Origin: Methanococcus maripaludis
Lineage (GTDB): Archaea; AGJL01; Methanococci; Methanococcales; Methanococcaceae
Direction: 5' to 3'
Length of the DNA stretch: 64,000 bases
Assembly: GCF_013760955.1 (NCBI RefSeq)
Contig: NZ_JACDUL010000001.1
Span: forward strand, 86,481 to 150,480
Shown here: one piece after another, positions 1 through 9,459 of the stretch
How positions within the stretch are numbered: position 1 is the first letter of the stretch
Layout of the letters: each line of letters begins with the position of its first letter
Notes under the pieces: generated by a model
The model's input: only the letters and a program-made list of their open reading frames with translations
What the model was told of the DNA's origin: nothing
Database searches by the model: none
Program-made: the position numbers and the translations under genes

Positions 1-359
1 CAGCCCTCGTGGCTATGTTCTATCTTTCCAATCTGCATGAAACCTTTGTTTCCATTCCAACTAACGAACTCTGATGAAAGTTCATTTAAACTACTTTCCT
101 GAAATAGTTCTAATTTTTCTTCCCAATTTGTCCGCATAGCAGCCATTAACTTACCCATAACAACAGGTCTGCCACCCAAATAGTCCATGAGTGTTTTCTC
201 TGCAGGCCCTGTTCCAACCATTGTGCTAAGTCCAAGGTTAGATTCATCTGAATCTACAATTAAAACCTTTTTTCCCTGTTCGTCAATCTTCTGGGCCATT
301 AATGTGATTAATGTACTTTTTCCGCAACCACCACGGCCACAAATAATCATTTTAGGCAT
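1..359 (-). CDS. CooC-like P-loop ATPase (partial, C-terminus outside window)
   Basis: Only the first 119 residues are present; the gene runs off the left edge. The N-terminus reads MPKMIICGRGGCGKST, a deviant Walker A of the MinD/NifH/CooC class (GKGGxGKS/T pattern), followed by KKVLIVDSDESNLGL, the A'-type motif typical of these dimeric ATPases. In the CooC subgroup such proteins help insert nickel into carbon monoxide dehydrogenase; other members serve nitrogenase-like or cobalamin enzymes, so the client here is inferred only. An ideal ribosome binding site (GGAGG, 8 nt before ATG) fixes the start at 359. The upstream region carries a TATA-like palindrome. Confidence 0.8.
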   Translation of the reverse strand, partial: MPKMIICGRGGCGKSTLITLMAQKIDEQGKKVLIVDSDESNLGLSTMVGTGPAEKTLMDYLGGRPVVMGKLMAAMRTNWEEKLELFQESSLNELSSEFVSWNGNKGFMQIGKIEHSHEG

Positions 360-401
360 GATTTTAACCTCCAATCTACAATTAACTCAGGTGAATACTT
401 A

Positions 402-426
402 GTATGAACACTTATATAAGTCATAC
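402..426 (-). promoter_or_regulatory. TATA box within overlapping inverted repeats, upstream of the CooC-like gene
   Basis: The spacer 360-579 upstream of the CooC-like gene contains a perfect 12-bp palindrome ACTTATATAAGT (410-421) that includes a TATA-like core. It lies inside a second inverted repeat, GTATGA (402-407) and TCATAC (421-426). The position, about 50-65 bp before the ATG, suits an archaeal promoter with a 5' leader. Whether the repeats form a repressor or activator site is inference. Confidence 0.4.
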
Positions 427-579
427 ACATTTAATATAAAATATTATTAAACGCCCATAAATATAATTTAAATACTACTAAGAATTAACATTTTTAGCAA
501 ATTTTGATCAAAAATAAAGACTTTTCTGCTAAATTAAAAATTTCTTTAAAAGAATAATAAAAAAAGAAAATTATGAAAA

Positions 580-1728
580 TTATTGTATTTCTTCCATGAT
601 TTCATTGTATATTGTGAAATCGTAGAGAATTGCATTTATTTCTTCAGCATTTTCAAGACCTGCTAATTGGCCAGTCATTGCACCTTGTTCATCCATAACT
701 TTTACAAATTCAGGTCCAATTGATTCTAAAGAACCGATTTCATTTGTAAAACCAATGTTTGGAATTGAAAGTTCTTCAACTTCTAAGTCTGTTCCAAGCC
801 ATTCAGCACTCGCATTTATTGCAAGTTCTTGATTTGCCGTAATTTCGTTGTTTGATAAAGCCATTAATTTTAAGAATGTTTTTAAGCCGTCTCTTTTGTT
901 TTCAATTGCATTGTTTGATGCTACAAATACACAGCAAGGGTGGTTTTCCCACATTCCTTCAGGAGGAATATCTCCCGAATAAAGTACTGACTTTCCAATT
1001 CCTGAAACTGCTAACTGTTCAGGTGTTGGTTCCCATGCAATTACTGCATCTAATTCATTGCTACTTAATAACTGAGGCATTGTTCCTTGGCCTTTACAGT
1101 TAATAAGCTGAACCATTGCATCTTTTTCATTTGGATTTTCTGTGTAGGTAATTCCTTCAGTATCGAGTGCAGATTTTATCATCACATACTGAATGGATGT
1201 TGGAAGTGGATGTCCAATTTTTACCTGAACTCCAGATTCTGCCTGTTTTTTTACATATTCAACAAATTCTTCCCAATTTTCAGCAGGAATATCGCTTCTA
1301 ATAACGATTGCTGAACCTTCAGATTGGGCAGGGCTTACAATTTTTGCATTTGATCCTTGATCAATTGAAAACACAGCCGGAGGAACTCCGTTTAAACCAA
1401 CGTCAACCTGACCTTGTGCCATCAAGGTCATGATTTTTGCTCCACCTTCAATAACTTTTATAAATTCAACATTTGCTACGAGTTTATCATTTTCATAAAG
1501 TTCGTAGGTATTTTTATCTTCAACTTCTTTCAAATAAACGCCATATTCCTCTTGGAATAATTCAGGATATTCTGCTGCAACAAATAATGGTGCATCATGG
1601 TCTGATGTAAGGTATGCAACCTTCAAGTCAGCAACTTCTGCATCTGAAGACGTACTGTCTGTACAACCTGCAAATAAAAGTGCCAACAATAAGCTTGCAA
1701 TTATTGCAAATTTTTTGATAAGTAACAC
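580..1728 (-). CDS. ABC-type NitT/TauT-like solute-binding lipoprotein
   Basis: A 382-residue secreted binding protein. It has a basic N-terminus, a hydrophobic stretch and a lipobox LFAGC with Cys22, followed by a Ser/Thr/Asp-rich linker, so it is probably anchored outside the membrane. The body (LKVAYLTSDHDAPLFVAAE, then VDVGLNGVPPAVFSIDQG) resembles NitT/TauT/SsuA-type periplasmic proteins that bind small oxoanions or organic compounds. No permease or ATPase gene lies beside it, so the substrate is unknown and the rest of the transporter must be encoded elsewhere. The start is a GTG overlapping the GAGGTG that would act as ribosome binding site; an in-frame stop lies just upstream, so the start cannot be much earlier. 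Confidence 0.75.
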   Translation of the reverse strand: MLLIKKFAIIASLLLALLFAGCTDSTSSDAEVADLKVAYLTSDHDAPLFVAAEYPELFQEEYGVYLKEVEDKNTYELYENDKLVANVEFIKVIEGGAKIMTLMAQGQVDVGLNGVPPAVFSIDQGSNAKIVSPAQSEGSAIVIRSDIPAENWEEFVEYVKKQAESGVQVKIGHPLPTSIQYVMIKSALDTEGITYTENPNEKDAMVQLINCKGQGTMPQLLSSNELDAVIAWEPTPEQLAVSGIGKSVLYSGDIPPEGMWENHPCCVFVASNNAIENKRDGLKTFLKLMALSNNEITANQELAINASAEWLGTDLEVEELSIPNIGFTNEIGSLESIGPEFVKVMDEQGAMTGQLAGLENAEEINAILYDFTIYNEIMEEIQ

Positions 1729-1833
1729 CTCGAATAATCATTCATAGAAAATATGTATTTTTATATATAAAATTTACAGTAAAATAAAAAGTAAAACAGC
1801 TTTTAAAAACATTTAAAAAAAGAAGTGTGTTTA

Positions 1834-2406
1834 TTATTTTTTTGAACCTTTGAGTCTGGTTCCACAGTATGGACAGACCATCCACGTTGGATCGACTTCC
1901 CTCTTACATCCTGTACATTTTTGAACCTTATCTTCTTCTTTTATAAGCTGGAATCCACAGTGTGCGCAGTTGTTCCAGTTTTCAGTAGTGTGTTTATTAC
2001 AGTTTGGACAGGGTTTTGTTTCAGGATAAATCATTTCAGTTAAATTTGAACCGCAATTTGCACAGTTTTCCCAACCAATATCGACTACAGAATTACAGTT
2101 TTGGCAGTAAATTAAATTTTCAACAAATTTTGAACCGAGAGTCACTTTCACTTTTTCAAGCGCAATTGCAGCCTCCCTTTTTAAAACTTCGTCAATATCA
2201 TAGTCCATTATTCTTTCAATTCCAGAAATAATTCTCTGGATTGACATTTTGTCAGTCATTTCCATGTACTGTAGTGATTCAGGCCTTAAAACAGTTAAAT
2301 CAACAATTTTTTTCAAAGTGATTAATTTAGTAGCAGGTACTGAACTTTTGAGCCCGTTTAAGATACTTGCTCGCTCTTCCTCATTAATCGGAACTATTGT
2401 AACCAT
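1834..2406 (-). CDS. Triple zinc-ribbon protein (DZANK-like)
   Basis: A 190-residue protein with an alpha-helical, HEAT/adaptor-like N-terminal half (about residues 1-98) and three successive zinc ribbons in the C-terminal half: CQNC/CANC, CPNC/CAHC and CTGC/CPYC. It ends with a basic tail, RLKGSKK. Such double or triple ribbons usually mediate protein or nucleic-acid contacts; no enzymatic motif is visible. The start at 2406 is preferred because GGAGG lies 7 nt upstream; an in-frame codon further upstream (2439) lacks this signal. The gene overlaps the end of the upstream ORF by about 23 bp, suggesting translational coupling. Function unknown. Confidence 0.75.
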   Translation of the reverse strand: MVTIVPINEEERASILNGLKSSVPATKLITLKKIVDLTVLRPESLQYMEMTDKMSIQRIISGIERIMDYDIDEVLKREAAIALEKVKVTLGSKFVENLIYCQNCNSVVDIGWENCANCGSNLTEMIYPETKPCPNCNKHTTENWNNCAHCGFQLIKEEDKVQKCTGCKREVDPTWMVCPYCGTRLKGSKK

Positions 2407-2907
2407 TATCTGCCTCCTTCCAGTAGGGGATATTATCATCCATTACTTTTAAATCTCCTAGTTTAATTATCTTACGATAATAATATTCCATATAGGCCAT
2501 AACATCTGCTTCAGAAGCGTTTGAAAGTTCTGAAATTTCTATTGCTCTTGTTTCTATTTCGTAAATATAGTATATCTTCATATTTCCGCTGTCATTGTAA
2601 TAAGAAAGCACTTCAACGGTTTTTATATCGTCAAAATTATTGTAGGAGTACCATAAAATATAACAAAGATCCAATTTTGCAGGTTTATCCAGTTCTCCGT
2701 GTAATCTTTCTTCTATAGTATTTCGAACTTGAAAAATTCTTAAAATATTTCCGTCTTCCGAATCAATTTTTTTTACTTCGTAAACCCCATATTTTTCAAA
2801 TTCTTCCATTTCTGAAAGATTGCTCTTTTTTTCTTGCAATATAATAAGGGGGCCACTGCAAAAAGTAAAACAATTACTAAAATAATAAGGTATTCTTTTA
2901 TTGTCAT
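2384..2907 (-). pseudogene. Probable frameshifted single-pass membrane protein
   Basis: The soluble 151-residue frame (2384-2839) has only a TTG or an internal ATG as possible start, and neither has a ribosome binding site. Upstream, in another frame, an ATG at 2907 opens MTIKEYLIILVIVLLFAVAP, a clear transmembrane or signal-anchor segment. This frame leaves the soluble frame exactly at a run of five C residues on the coding strand (plus-strand GGGGG, 2848-2852). One extra C would join the two into a single protein of about 173 residues with an N-terminal anchor and an acidic extracytoplasmic or cytoplasmic domain. The ATG at 2907 lies 17 nt after the upstream gene. This could be a real mutation, a sequencing error or slippage. 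No family recognised. Confidence 0.55.
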
Positions 2908-2924
2908 GGCTTTCACAATTAATC

Positions 2925-3734
2925 TCAATTTAGAAGAAGTTTTGAATCAATTACGGCTTCCCCTTTGAGCGGATCTTCATAGTCACTAATAGTGAGCCCG
3001 ACATTTATAAGATTATCCAGTTCTTTTTTAAAGGACATTTTTCTAAAATGCTCCCTTTTATTTAATTCCTGCATATATCGTAAAATCTCTTTTTCACGGG
3101 ATTTTTTGATTTTTATGTCAAAATTATTCTTTGATTTTATTTTATCGATAGTATCAGAGGCACCCTCTGAAAATATTTCAAAATATTTTTCAGAAAAACT
3201 ATCAAATTTTTTGGTTTTAAAAAGATATTTTCCAAGTTCTTCTCGCTCTTCCCAGTAAATTTTTGTTTTTTCGTCCAATTGCGTTTTTTCACTTGCTTCA
3301 GTGCCATTTATTGATAATTCTGAAAGCTGATCGTGATACAATTCTTCGCAACATTCTATTGCATGGTTTATTGTTCGCTTACTGGTTTTTCCAGCTTGAA
3401 TTCCGTTGCAATAGTGCTTTAAAATCAACAGCATTTCGCCATTCCACTTTACCATGAAGCTAAATGGAAAGAGTTTGCACATTGCAGGTTTTGAATCGTA
3501 GCCCTTTTCGATTTGTAATTTACATAAATTATTCTCAATAAGTCCGCATTTCCCATTCCTTAAAGCTAAAACATGGCCATATTCTGAATTTGACTTTTCG
3601 ATGTAATTTTCATAACCTTCGAGTCTCATTCTGTCAAAATAACTCAAGTATACTCTCCAACTTTTACAGCTGCAGCAATATGTACAATTAACGCAAGAAT
3701 ATTTTACTCCGTCAAATGTAACTTCAAAGCTCAT
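2925..3734 (-). CDS. YkgJ-family cysteine-cluster protein
   Basis: A 269-residue protein of the YkgJ/UPF0153 zinc- or iron-chelating family. The N-terminal cluster CVNCTYCC (Cys14, 17, 20, 21) and the later CGLIENNLCKL and MCKLFPF motifs are the family hallmark. The C-terminal half is charged and helical, without recognisable motifs. The start at 3734 is preferred because GAGGG precedes it; the frame is open further upstream. It follows the HerA-like gene by 16 bp, probably in one operon. Members are thought to bind a metal or Fe-S cluster, but their biochemical role is unsettled. Confidence 0.75.
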   Translation of the reverse strand: MSFEVTFDGVKYSCVNCTYCCSCKSWRVYLSYFDRMRLEGYENYIEKSNSEYGHVLALRNGKCGLIENNLCKLQIEKGYDSKPAMCKLFPFSFMVKWNGEMLLILKHYCNGIQAGKTSKRTINHAIECCEELYHDQLSELSINGTEASEKTQLDEKTKIYWEEREELGKYLFKTKKFDSFSEKYFEIFSEGASDTIDKIKSKNNFDIKIKKSREKEILRYMQELNKREHFRKMSFKKELDNLINVGLTISDYEDPLKGEAVIDSKLLLN

Positions 3735-3750
3735 AAGCCCTCTTTTGACG

Positions 3751-5244
3751 CTACAAATCGTCATTAAAAAGTTCATTACTTTCTATAAATTCAGGAATAT
3801 TCTTTTCTTTTTCGATAGTCCAAAGTTCGTCAAATTTAACGTCTTCACCGCCATATTCTCCTTCAAACCTTTTTATTTTAACCATTGCAGGAATTTTTAA
3901 ACAAGGGCCTATTATTACCGCTTCTCCAACGTTTAATCCGGGAAGCTGTTTTAATAAATCTTCACTTAAATTTTCTGATGCGTGTTGAACGTGTTTTTGG
4001 TCGCTTGGCTCAATTAATTTTGAAATTATGAAATTGTTACACTGGGATAGTGACTCCTGATCAAGGGTTTTTGGCCGTTGTGACACGAGACATATTCCAA
4101 CACCAAATTTACGACCCTCCCTTGCGATTTTTGAAATCGGAACTTTGGATTTTGTGGGCCTGTTTTGTGGCACAATAAGGTGTGCTTCCTCATATATTAT
4201 AAATATTGGTTTTGCAACTTTTGTATCCCATAATACTTTTTTTCTATCCTTTAAAATCTCCCCCGTAAAATAAGAGATGATTAAATCAGTGCTGCTTTCG
4301 TCTAATTCGCTTATATCAACAATATTTACGTAATTTTCTTTTATATCCTGAATCGGATTGTAGTTTATTGCGGTGATTTTATCCTTAAAAGTCATTAAGT
4401 CTTCAAATCGCATAATTAATGTCAAAATACTGTCCACTTTGCTCTTGAATTCATCCATTCCCATGTAATAATTAAGTTCGTTGATAATCGAGTTTATATA
4501 TTCATCAACAGTATTGAAATCGACTTCTTTGTACGTTTCCTTTATTTTTTTCATTGCACGTCTTCCCATTGCCCGTTGGACTGTAGCTTGTGGGTCAACC
4601 CCTGCAAGAGTCATTAATGCGTCATACGACATGTTGTATACATTTATTTTTGGCCGTATGATATTTCTTCGAATTATACTGCTCTTTGCTTCAATTTCAA
4701 CATATTCTCTGTGCATGTCAAAAACTAAAACGGTTGCGTGAATGTTATTTAATTCTTCCAAAAGAACAGAAACGGTATTTGATTTACCCATCCCAGTAAT
4801 TGCAAGTATTGCCAGATGCCTTGAACAGAGCTTGTTTACATCGAGCTTAACTTTTGAATCTGCTGAAATTAAATTTCCAATTTCGATTGTTCCTTTTGAA
4901 AAAATTTCCCCTAAAATCTTTTCAGATGCGTTATACACTTCAGTTCCGGGTTTTGGCGGAATTCTTGGGATTTGCATATTTTTTACATCGCCCAAAATCT
5001 TTATTTTACCAATTGTATAATATGAATCGTTGTTTTCAAAATATTTCAATTTTTCAAAGTCTTTGATATTGTAAACTTCTTCAAAGATTTTGCATCCTTG
5101 ATTAACCGATTCAACCATTCCCAAAATTTCTAAATCGCAGTAATTAATCGATACATAACTTCCAATTTCAGGTAACTGCTTTGCAAGGAAATTTAACTCA
5201 GTATTTGAGGTTTCACCTATAACATAACCCATTAAATTATCCAA
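3751..5244 (-). CDS. HerA-like DUF87 ATPase (HAS-barrel plus FtsK/HerA motor)
   Basis: A 497-residue ATPase. The N-terminus (GYVIGETSNTELNFL ... EILGMVESV) looks like a HAS-barrel domain. It is followed by a RecA-like motor with Walker A TGMGKSNT (about residues 150-157), the HerA-type VLVFDMHREY motif and the Walker B-like IIYEEAHLIVPQ near residue 350. HerA enzymes are hexameric DNA translocases that usually act with the nuclease NurA in archaeal end resection. No NurA gene lies in the neighbourhood, so this may be a HerA paralogue with another partner. The TTG at 5244 is chosen because GGAGGG precedes it at a workable distance; an ATG at 5232 is the alternative. Confidence 0.8.
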   Translation of the reverse strand: MDNLMGYVIGETSNTELNFLAKQLPEIGSYVSINYCDLEILGMVESVNQGCKIFEEVYNIKDFEKLKYFENNDSYYTIGKIKILGDVKNMQIPRIPPKPGTEVYNASEKILGEIFSKGTIEIGNLISADSKVKLDVNKLCSRHLAILAITGMGKSNTVSVLLEELNNIHATVLVFDMHREYVEIEAKSSIIRRNIIRPKINVYNMSYDALMTLAGVDPQATVQRAMGRRAMKKIKETYKEVDFNTVDEYINSIINELNYYMGMDEFKSKVDSILTLIMRFEDLMTFKDKITAINYNPIQDIKENYVNIVDISELDESSTDLIISYFTGEILKDRKKVLWDTKVAKPIFIIYEEAHLIVPQNRPTKSKVPISKIAREGRKFGVGICLVSQRPKTLDQESLSQCNNFIISKLIEPSDQKHVQHASENLSEDLLKQLPGLNVGEAVIIGPCLKIPAMVKIKRFEGEYGGEDVKFDELWTIEKEKNIPEFIESNELFNDDL

Positions 5245-5334
5245 AAATACCGCCCTCCGGTTTTATCTGAAAAATATTAAAAATTAAAAATATTTAAAAA
5301 AATTGATAAATGTTTTAATATTGTTCTAATTTAT

Positions 5335-7230
5335 TTACTGAACTTTTTCTTTTAATTTTTTCTGTAATGTTGTGTTTATCAGTTTCCCGTCAGCGTTTCC
5401 CCTAAGCTGTGCCATACATCTTCCCATCAAAAGGCCCATTGCACCCATTCCTTTTTCATTTACTGTTGAAATGTTTTGATTAATTATATCTTCGATTATT
5501 GATTCTACTTCTTCAACAGACATTGAAGACATTCCCTTAATTTCCAAAACTTCATCGAGGTTCTTTGCAGGGTTTTCGATAAATCCTTTTATAACATCAG
5601 GAACTGCTTCTTTTGACATTTTATCTTCTGAAAGTCCTTTGAAAACTTCATCAAGATGTTCTTCGGTCAATACCTCAGTTTCGAGCCCTTCTCTTTTTAT
5701 TTCTTTTAATGTAGCTTCGAGAGTTGTCGCAATTAGTGTAGGCTTAATTTTTGAATATTTTTTTGCCAGACTTTCAAACAAATCAACATGGTATGACATT
5801 ACCATCTGTTTTGCAAGATCTTCGTTTAACTCGTACTCGTTTACAAACCTTACGAGTTTTTCTTCAGGCATTTCTGGAAGGTTATTCCTAACCATTTCGA
5901 GTTTTTCTTCCGTGATTGTAATTGTTGGAACATCTGTTTCAGGATACATCCTTGCAGCACCAGGAAGTGGCCTTAAGTATGATGTATTTCCATCATCGAG
6001 TGCTTTTCTCGTTTCTTCAGGAATTCCGATCATTGATTCTTTTGCCCTTTCGATTACTGCGTTGAGTGCTCTTTCAACTTTGTTTTTCTTATCCGCAACC
6101 AAAATTACAGCATCATTTTCGCCACAACTCATGAATTCTTTTAATTTTATAACTTCTTCTTCGGTAATTCCGTATTTTGGAAGTTCATCGGTGTGGAATA
6201 ATCCGCCAACCCCACCAAGAACTTTTCCACGATCTGAAAATTCTGTTCCAAGCCTTCTTCCAGGCTGAACTTCCCTTCCAATCATTCCTGAAAATCCGTT
6301 TAATAAAATTGCTTTAATTACACCTTTATTTTTGAGTGCACTTTTCAAAACTTTTGATTCGGTGTCTTTTAAAAGTTCGGTGATGTCTTTTATTTCATCG
6401 ATAACTTCTGCATTTCTTTTTAAAAGTTCTTCTTTAATTTCATTTAAACTTATTTGCCTTGTAACTTCGTTTTCGATGATTTTTTCAATTAAATCAAGGT
6501 TTTGAACCCCCTTAACTTCAATTCTTGCACCGCCTTTAATTGAAATATTTACATCCTGACGGATTGTACCTAGACCCCTTTTAACCTTTCCAGTTGCCCT
6601 TAAAATCGTTCCGATCCTTCTTGCAGCTTCTTTACCCATTTTTGGAGATGTGATATCTGGTTCAGTTGTAATCTCTAAAAGCGGAATTCCAAGTCTATCA
6701 ACACAGTACTTCGTGTAATCTTTTCCATCTTCAATTTTTTTACATGCATCTTCTTCTAAACAAATGCTTGTAACCCCAATATTTCCATAGTCTGTTTCAA
6801 TAAATCCTTCTTGGGACACAAACATTGTTCTTTGAAATCCGGATGTATTTGAACCATCAATAACCATTTTTCTCATGACTTGAATTTCATCCGCCATTTT
6901 CATGTTCATCAGTGTTGAAACTTCTAATGCAGTATCCACTGCTTCAGGAGCAACGTCGTGAGGTGGTTCGTCATCAAGTTCTACGAGACATGTTGTATCG
7001 TTGTAGTACTGGTAAATAAACTTCTTTTCCTTTTTTGATTCGAGCAATGCTGCCTTATCAACGTGGCCCATTTCACTTTGAGATGGTCTCAAAACCCGTT
7101 CAATTTCCCCGTGAGGTTCGTCATCCCTTATTTTTGTAGGGCAGTTACAGAAAAGTTTTCTTTTAGTGTTTAACTGCTGGTGTATCTCAAGTCCGACTTT
7201 CAATCCAAGTTTTTCATAATCATAATCCAT
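5335..7230 (-). CDS. gatE: Glutamyl-tRNA(Gln) amidotransferase subunit E
   Basis: A 631-residue subunit of the archaeal GatDE complex, which converts Glu-tRNA(Gln) into Gln-tRNA(Gln) in the cytoplasm. The N-terminus LGLKVGLEIHQQLNT is the GatB/GatE signature for tRNA-dependent amidation. The length includes the AspRS-like insertion that separates GatE from bacterial GatB, and the C-terminus has the YqeY-like helical tail ending in LRGNADGKLIN. The start at 7230 has GGTGAT just upstream. gatD lies 31 bp upstream on the same strand, so the two form an operon, as expected for the heteromeric enzyme. Confidence 0.95.
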   Translation of the reverse strand: MDYDYEKLGLKVGLEIHQQLNTKRKLFCNCPTKIRDDEPHGEIERVLRPSQSEMGHVDKAALLESKKEKKFIYQYYNDTTCLVELDDEPPHDVAPEAVDTALEVSTLMNMKMADEIQVMRKMVIDGSNTSGFQRTMFVSQEGFIETDYGNIGVTSICLEEDACKKIEDGKDYTKYCVDRLGIPLLEITTEPDITSPKMGKEAARRIGTILRATGKVKRGLGTIRQDVNISIKGGARIEVKGVQNLDLIEKIIENEVTRQISLNEIKEELLKRNAEVIDEIKDITELLKDTESKVLKSALKNKGVIKAILLNGFSGMIGREVQPGRRLGTEFSDRGKVLGGVGGLFHTDELPKYGITEEEVIKLKEFMSCGENDAVILVADKKNKVERALNAVIERAKESMIGIPEETRKALDDGNTSYLRPLPGAARMYPETDVPTITITEEKLEMVRNNLPEMPEEKLVRFVNEYELNEDLAKQMVMSYHVDLFESLAKKYSKIKPTLIATTLEATLKEIKREGLETEVLTEEHLDEVFKGLSEDKMSKEAVPDVIKGFIENPAKNLDEVLEIKGMSSMSVEEVESIIEDIINQNISTVNEKGMGAMGLLMGRCMAQLRGNADGKLINTTLQKKLKEKVQ

Positions 7231-7261
7231 AATTATCACCAAAAATCAAAGTAAATATAAA

Positions 7262-8518
7262 TTAGCACTCCAAATTAATAGATTCGTTAATTTCTCCGGC
7301 AATATCTTTAGACATTAATTCTTTTGCATCTTCGATTTCGTAATTTCCAAGTAAATACATTAATTTAACAAATGCAACTTCTGAAAGCATGTCTTCACAA
7401 GGAATTACTCCTTTTGCCTGAAGTTCTCGCCCATTTGAATAAACATTCATGTTTACTCGACCGTTAATTGTTTGGGTAGTCATTGCAACTAAAACGTTGT
7501 TTTCATTTGCGTAATCGATTCCTTCAAAAAACGTTTCAGGAGTGTGTCCAAGTCCCGTTCCTTCTAAAATAATTCCTTTGTATCCTTTATCAACGTAAAA
7601 CTTCAAAATTTCGGAATCAATTCCAGGATAAACTTTAATTAATGCTACTTTTTCTTCCAAATTTGTATTCAATACTATTTCCTTGATTTTTGACTTGTCC
7701 TGGTTTTTAACATCCCTTAAATATTTTACTTCTTTTGTAAATGGATTAATTTCTGCGAATGGTGTTTTATTTACTGATTTGAATGCATCTCTCCTTGATG
7801 AATGGAGTTTTCTAACCTTTGTACCTTCGTGTAAATGGCATACTGTATCCCCAGTTTCACCGTGCATTAATACATAAACTCCTTTTATCGGTTCAGTTGC
7901 AGCTTTTACTGCTGAAATTATGTTTAATGCAGCATCTGAAGAAGGTCTGTCACTACTTCTTTGAGCACCGACCAAAATAATTGGAACTTCTGAGTTTACC
8001 ATGAATGAAAGTGCTGATGCAGTGTAGTGCATTGTGTCAGTTCCGTGTGCAATAACAATTCCTTCTGCACCGTTTTCAATTTCTTCTTTTATTGCTTCTG
8101 CAGTCATCACCCAGTACTTTGGAAGCATGTTTTCACTTAAAATATTCAAAATAACTTTTCCTTTGATGTTTGCAATATCTAATAATTCAGGAACTGCCAT
8201 AATTAAATCGTCTGCTGTAAATGCGGGGTGAACTGCACCTGTTTTATAGTCGACTCTTGAAGCAACAGTTCCCCCAGTTGATAAAATAGAAATGTTTTTT
8301 AATTTTGGGTTTTTTTCTAAATTAAGAGGTGGAAGGCCGTATTTTGGTTTGTCCCCAGATTCCAAAATTTCAATATTTTTTATTTTGTTTTTATCAATTC
8401 CTACGTTGTATCCACTTTTCATTTTGATTACAATCGTATCTTCGTTTAAAGACGGCATTACCGTTCCAGAATATGTCGTGTTTTCCAGTTTGAGTTTTAC
8501 AAAATCACCGATATCCAT
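7262..8518 (-). CDS. gatD: Glutamyl-tRNA(Gln) amidotransferase subunit D
   Basis: A 418-residue asparaginase-fold glutaminase that releases ammonia from glutamine for GatE. A small N-terminal beta domain (about residues 1-65) precedes the type I asparaginase core, with the catalytic threonine segment [12 protein letters not shown] near residue 75-85, the second-threonine motif [15 protein letters not shown], and the lysine-containing [13 protein letters not shown] region. The extra N-terminal domain and the pairing with gatE separate it from a free asparaginase. Promoter elements must lie in the 93-bp spacer upstream, which otherwise holds nothing recognisable. Confidence 0.95.
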   Translation of the reverse strand: MDIGDFVKLKLENTTYSGTVMPSLNEDTIVIKMKSGYNVGIDKNKIKNIEILESGDKPKYGLPPLNLEKNPKLKNISILSTGGTVASRVDYKTGAVHPAFTADDLIMAVPELLDIANIKGKVILNILSENMLPKYWVMTAEAIKEEIENGAEGIVIAHGTDTMHYTASALSFMVNSEVPIILVGAQRSSDRPSSDAALNIISAVKAATEPIKGVYVLMHGETGDTVCHLHEGTKVRKLHSSRRDAFKSVNKTPFAEINPFTKEVKYLRDVKNQDKSKIKEIVLNTNLEEKVALIKVYPGIDSEILKFYVDKGYKGIILEGTGLGHTPETFFEGIDYANENNVLVAMTTQTINGRVNMNVYSNGRELQAKGVIPCEDMLSEVAFVKLMYLLGNYEIEDAKELMSKDIAGEINESINLEC

Positions 8519-8611
8519 ATTTCCACCTGTTTTGATAAAATAATATGAAGATTAAATAAAATACGTCATTATGGTATAAAAAAATTAAACTTAAGCATTT
8601 GAGTTAAATTC

Positions 8612-9322
8612 TTAAATTTCTTCGATGTATTCTTTTACGATTGGAATTAACCGATCTATTGTTTTTGGAGTGTATTTTGGAGATATGCTAAATACCACAT
8701 AATCAAAATTTCCTTTTTCAATGTAATCGTTTCCAGATATTAATTTAAAAGGGACTTCAGGTTCCAAATCCAAAATTTTTACATTTTTAATTTCATTTTC
8801 TATTTTTTCAGTTTTTTTAAGCTGAATAATTCCACTTTTTACATCATAATCCTTAAAATGAAAATTTAAAAGATCATTTCCACCTTTTGGGTGTGTAACA
8901 TAAGTTAATCTATCAATCCACCGATTTGCAATTGCAAAAGCAAGATAATTTCCCTCATACATCATTTCAGGATCATTTCTTTTTTCAACAGGTTTATGGA
9001 GGAGCTCTTCCATGATATACTTGTATGAAAAGTCCCCAAGCCCGAGATCTGCGTGAGCATCGATGTGAATTACGTCAAAAGGAACTTCGATTTCATTTTT
9101 CTCGATAAGTTCTCTCCAAAAATAAAAAGCTTCGTGGTGTTTTTTTACAATTCTTCCTTTTATTTTATTATTTTTAGATAAATTACAGTTATTTTCTAAA
9201 AATTCGATAAATTTATCTTTTTTCCATACAACATACTCTTTTTCATCGAGTCTTTTATTTCCTTTTTTCCAAAATGCAATTTTATTTAAGAAAAAGTCCA
9301 GATCAATATCTAAAATTCTCAT
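8612..9322 (-). CDS. UPF0489 family protein (arginase-like fold)
   Basis: A 236-residue protein resembling UPF0489 (the family of human C5orf22). The conserved segments MRILDIDLDFF at the N-terminus and VIHIDAHADLGLG near residue 110 look like the Asp/His metal-binding motifs of the arginase/deacetylase fold, so a metal-dependent hydrolase is plausible but unproven. The start at 9322 is chosen because residues from there match the family start; the upstream in-frame extension is a hydrophobic run that looks like translated promoter DNA. The ribosome binding site is weak. It is divergent from the DUF1786 gene. Confidence 0.65.
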   Translation of the reverse strand: MRILDIDLDFFLNKIAFWKKGNKRLDEKEYVVWKKDKFIEFLENNCNLSKNNKIKGRIVKKHHEAFYFWRELIEKNEIEVPFDVIHIDAHADLGLGDFSYKYIMEELLHKPVEKRNDPEMMYEGNYLAFAIANRWIDRLTYVTHPKGGNDLLNFHFKDYDVKSGIIQLKKTEKIENEIKNVKILDLEPEVPFKLISGNDYIEKGNFDYVVFSISPKYTPKTIDRLIPIVKEYIEEI

Positions 9323-9459
9323 AGTTTCACAAAAATCAATTAAAAGCAAGACAACTATAAAATTCATGATATAAATAAAAAATCTTAAAATAGAGAAGTA
9401 GAATAATACCATCAAATATACTTAACATTTATTAAAAAATGTCATTTAAGGTGATTACT

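Noticed and set aside
5639-6268. Long open frame opposite gatE (209 codons)
   Set aside because: It is a Ser/Phe-rich antisense shadow of the gatE coding sequence with no ribosome binding site.
9323-9415. Hydrophobic N-terminal extension of the UPF0489 protein
   Set aside because: The extension looks like translated AT-rich promoter DNA; family members begin at the MRILDIDLDFF segment.
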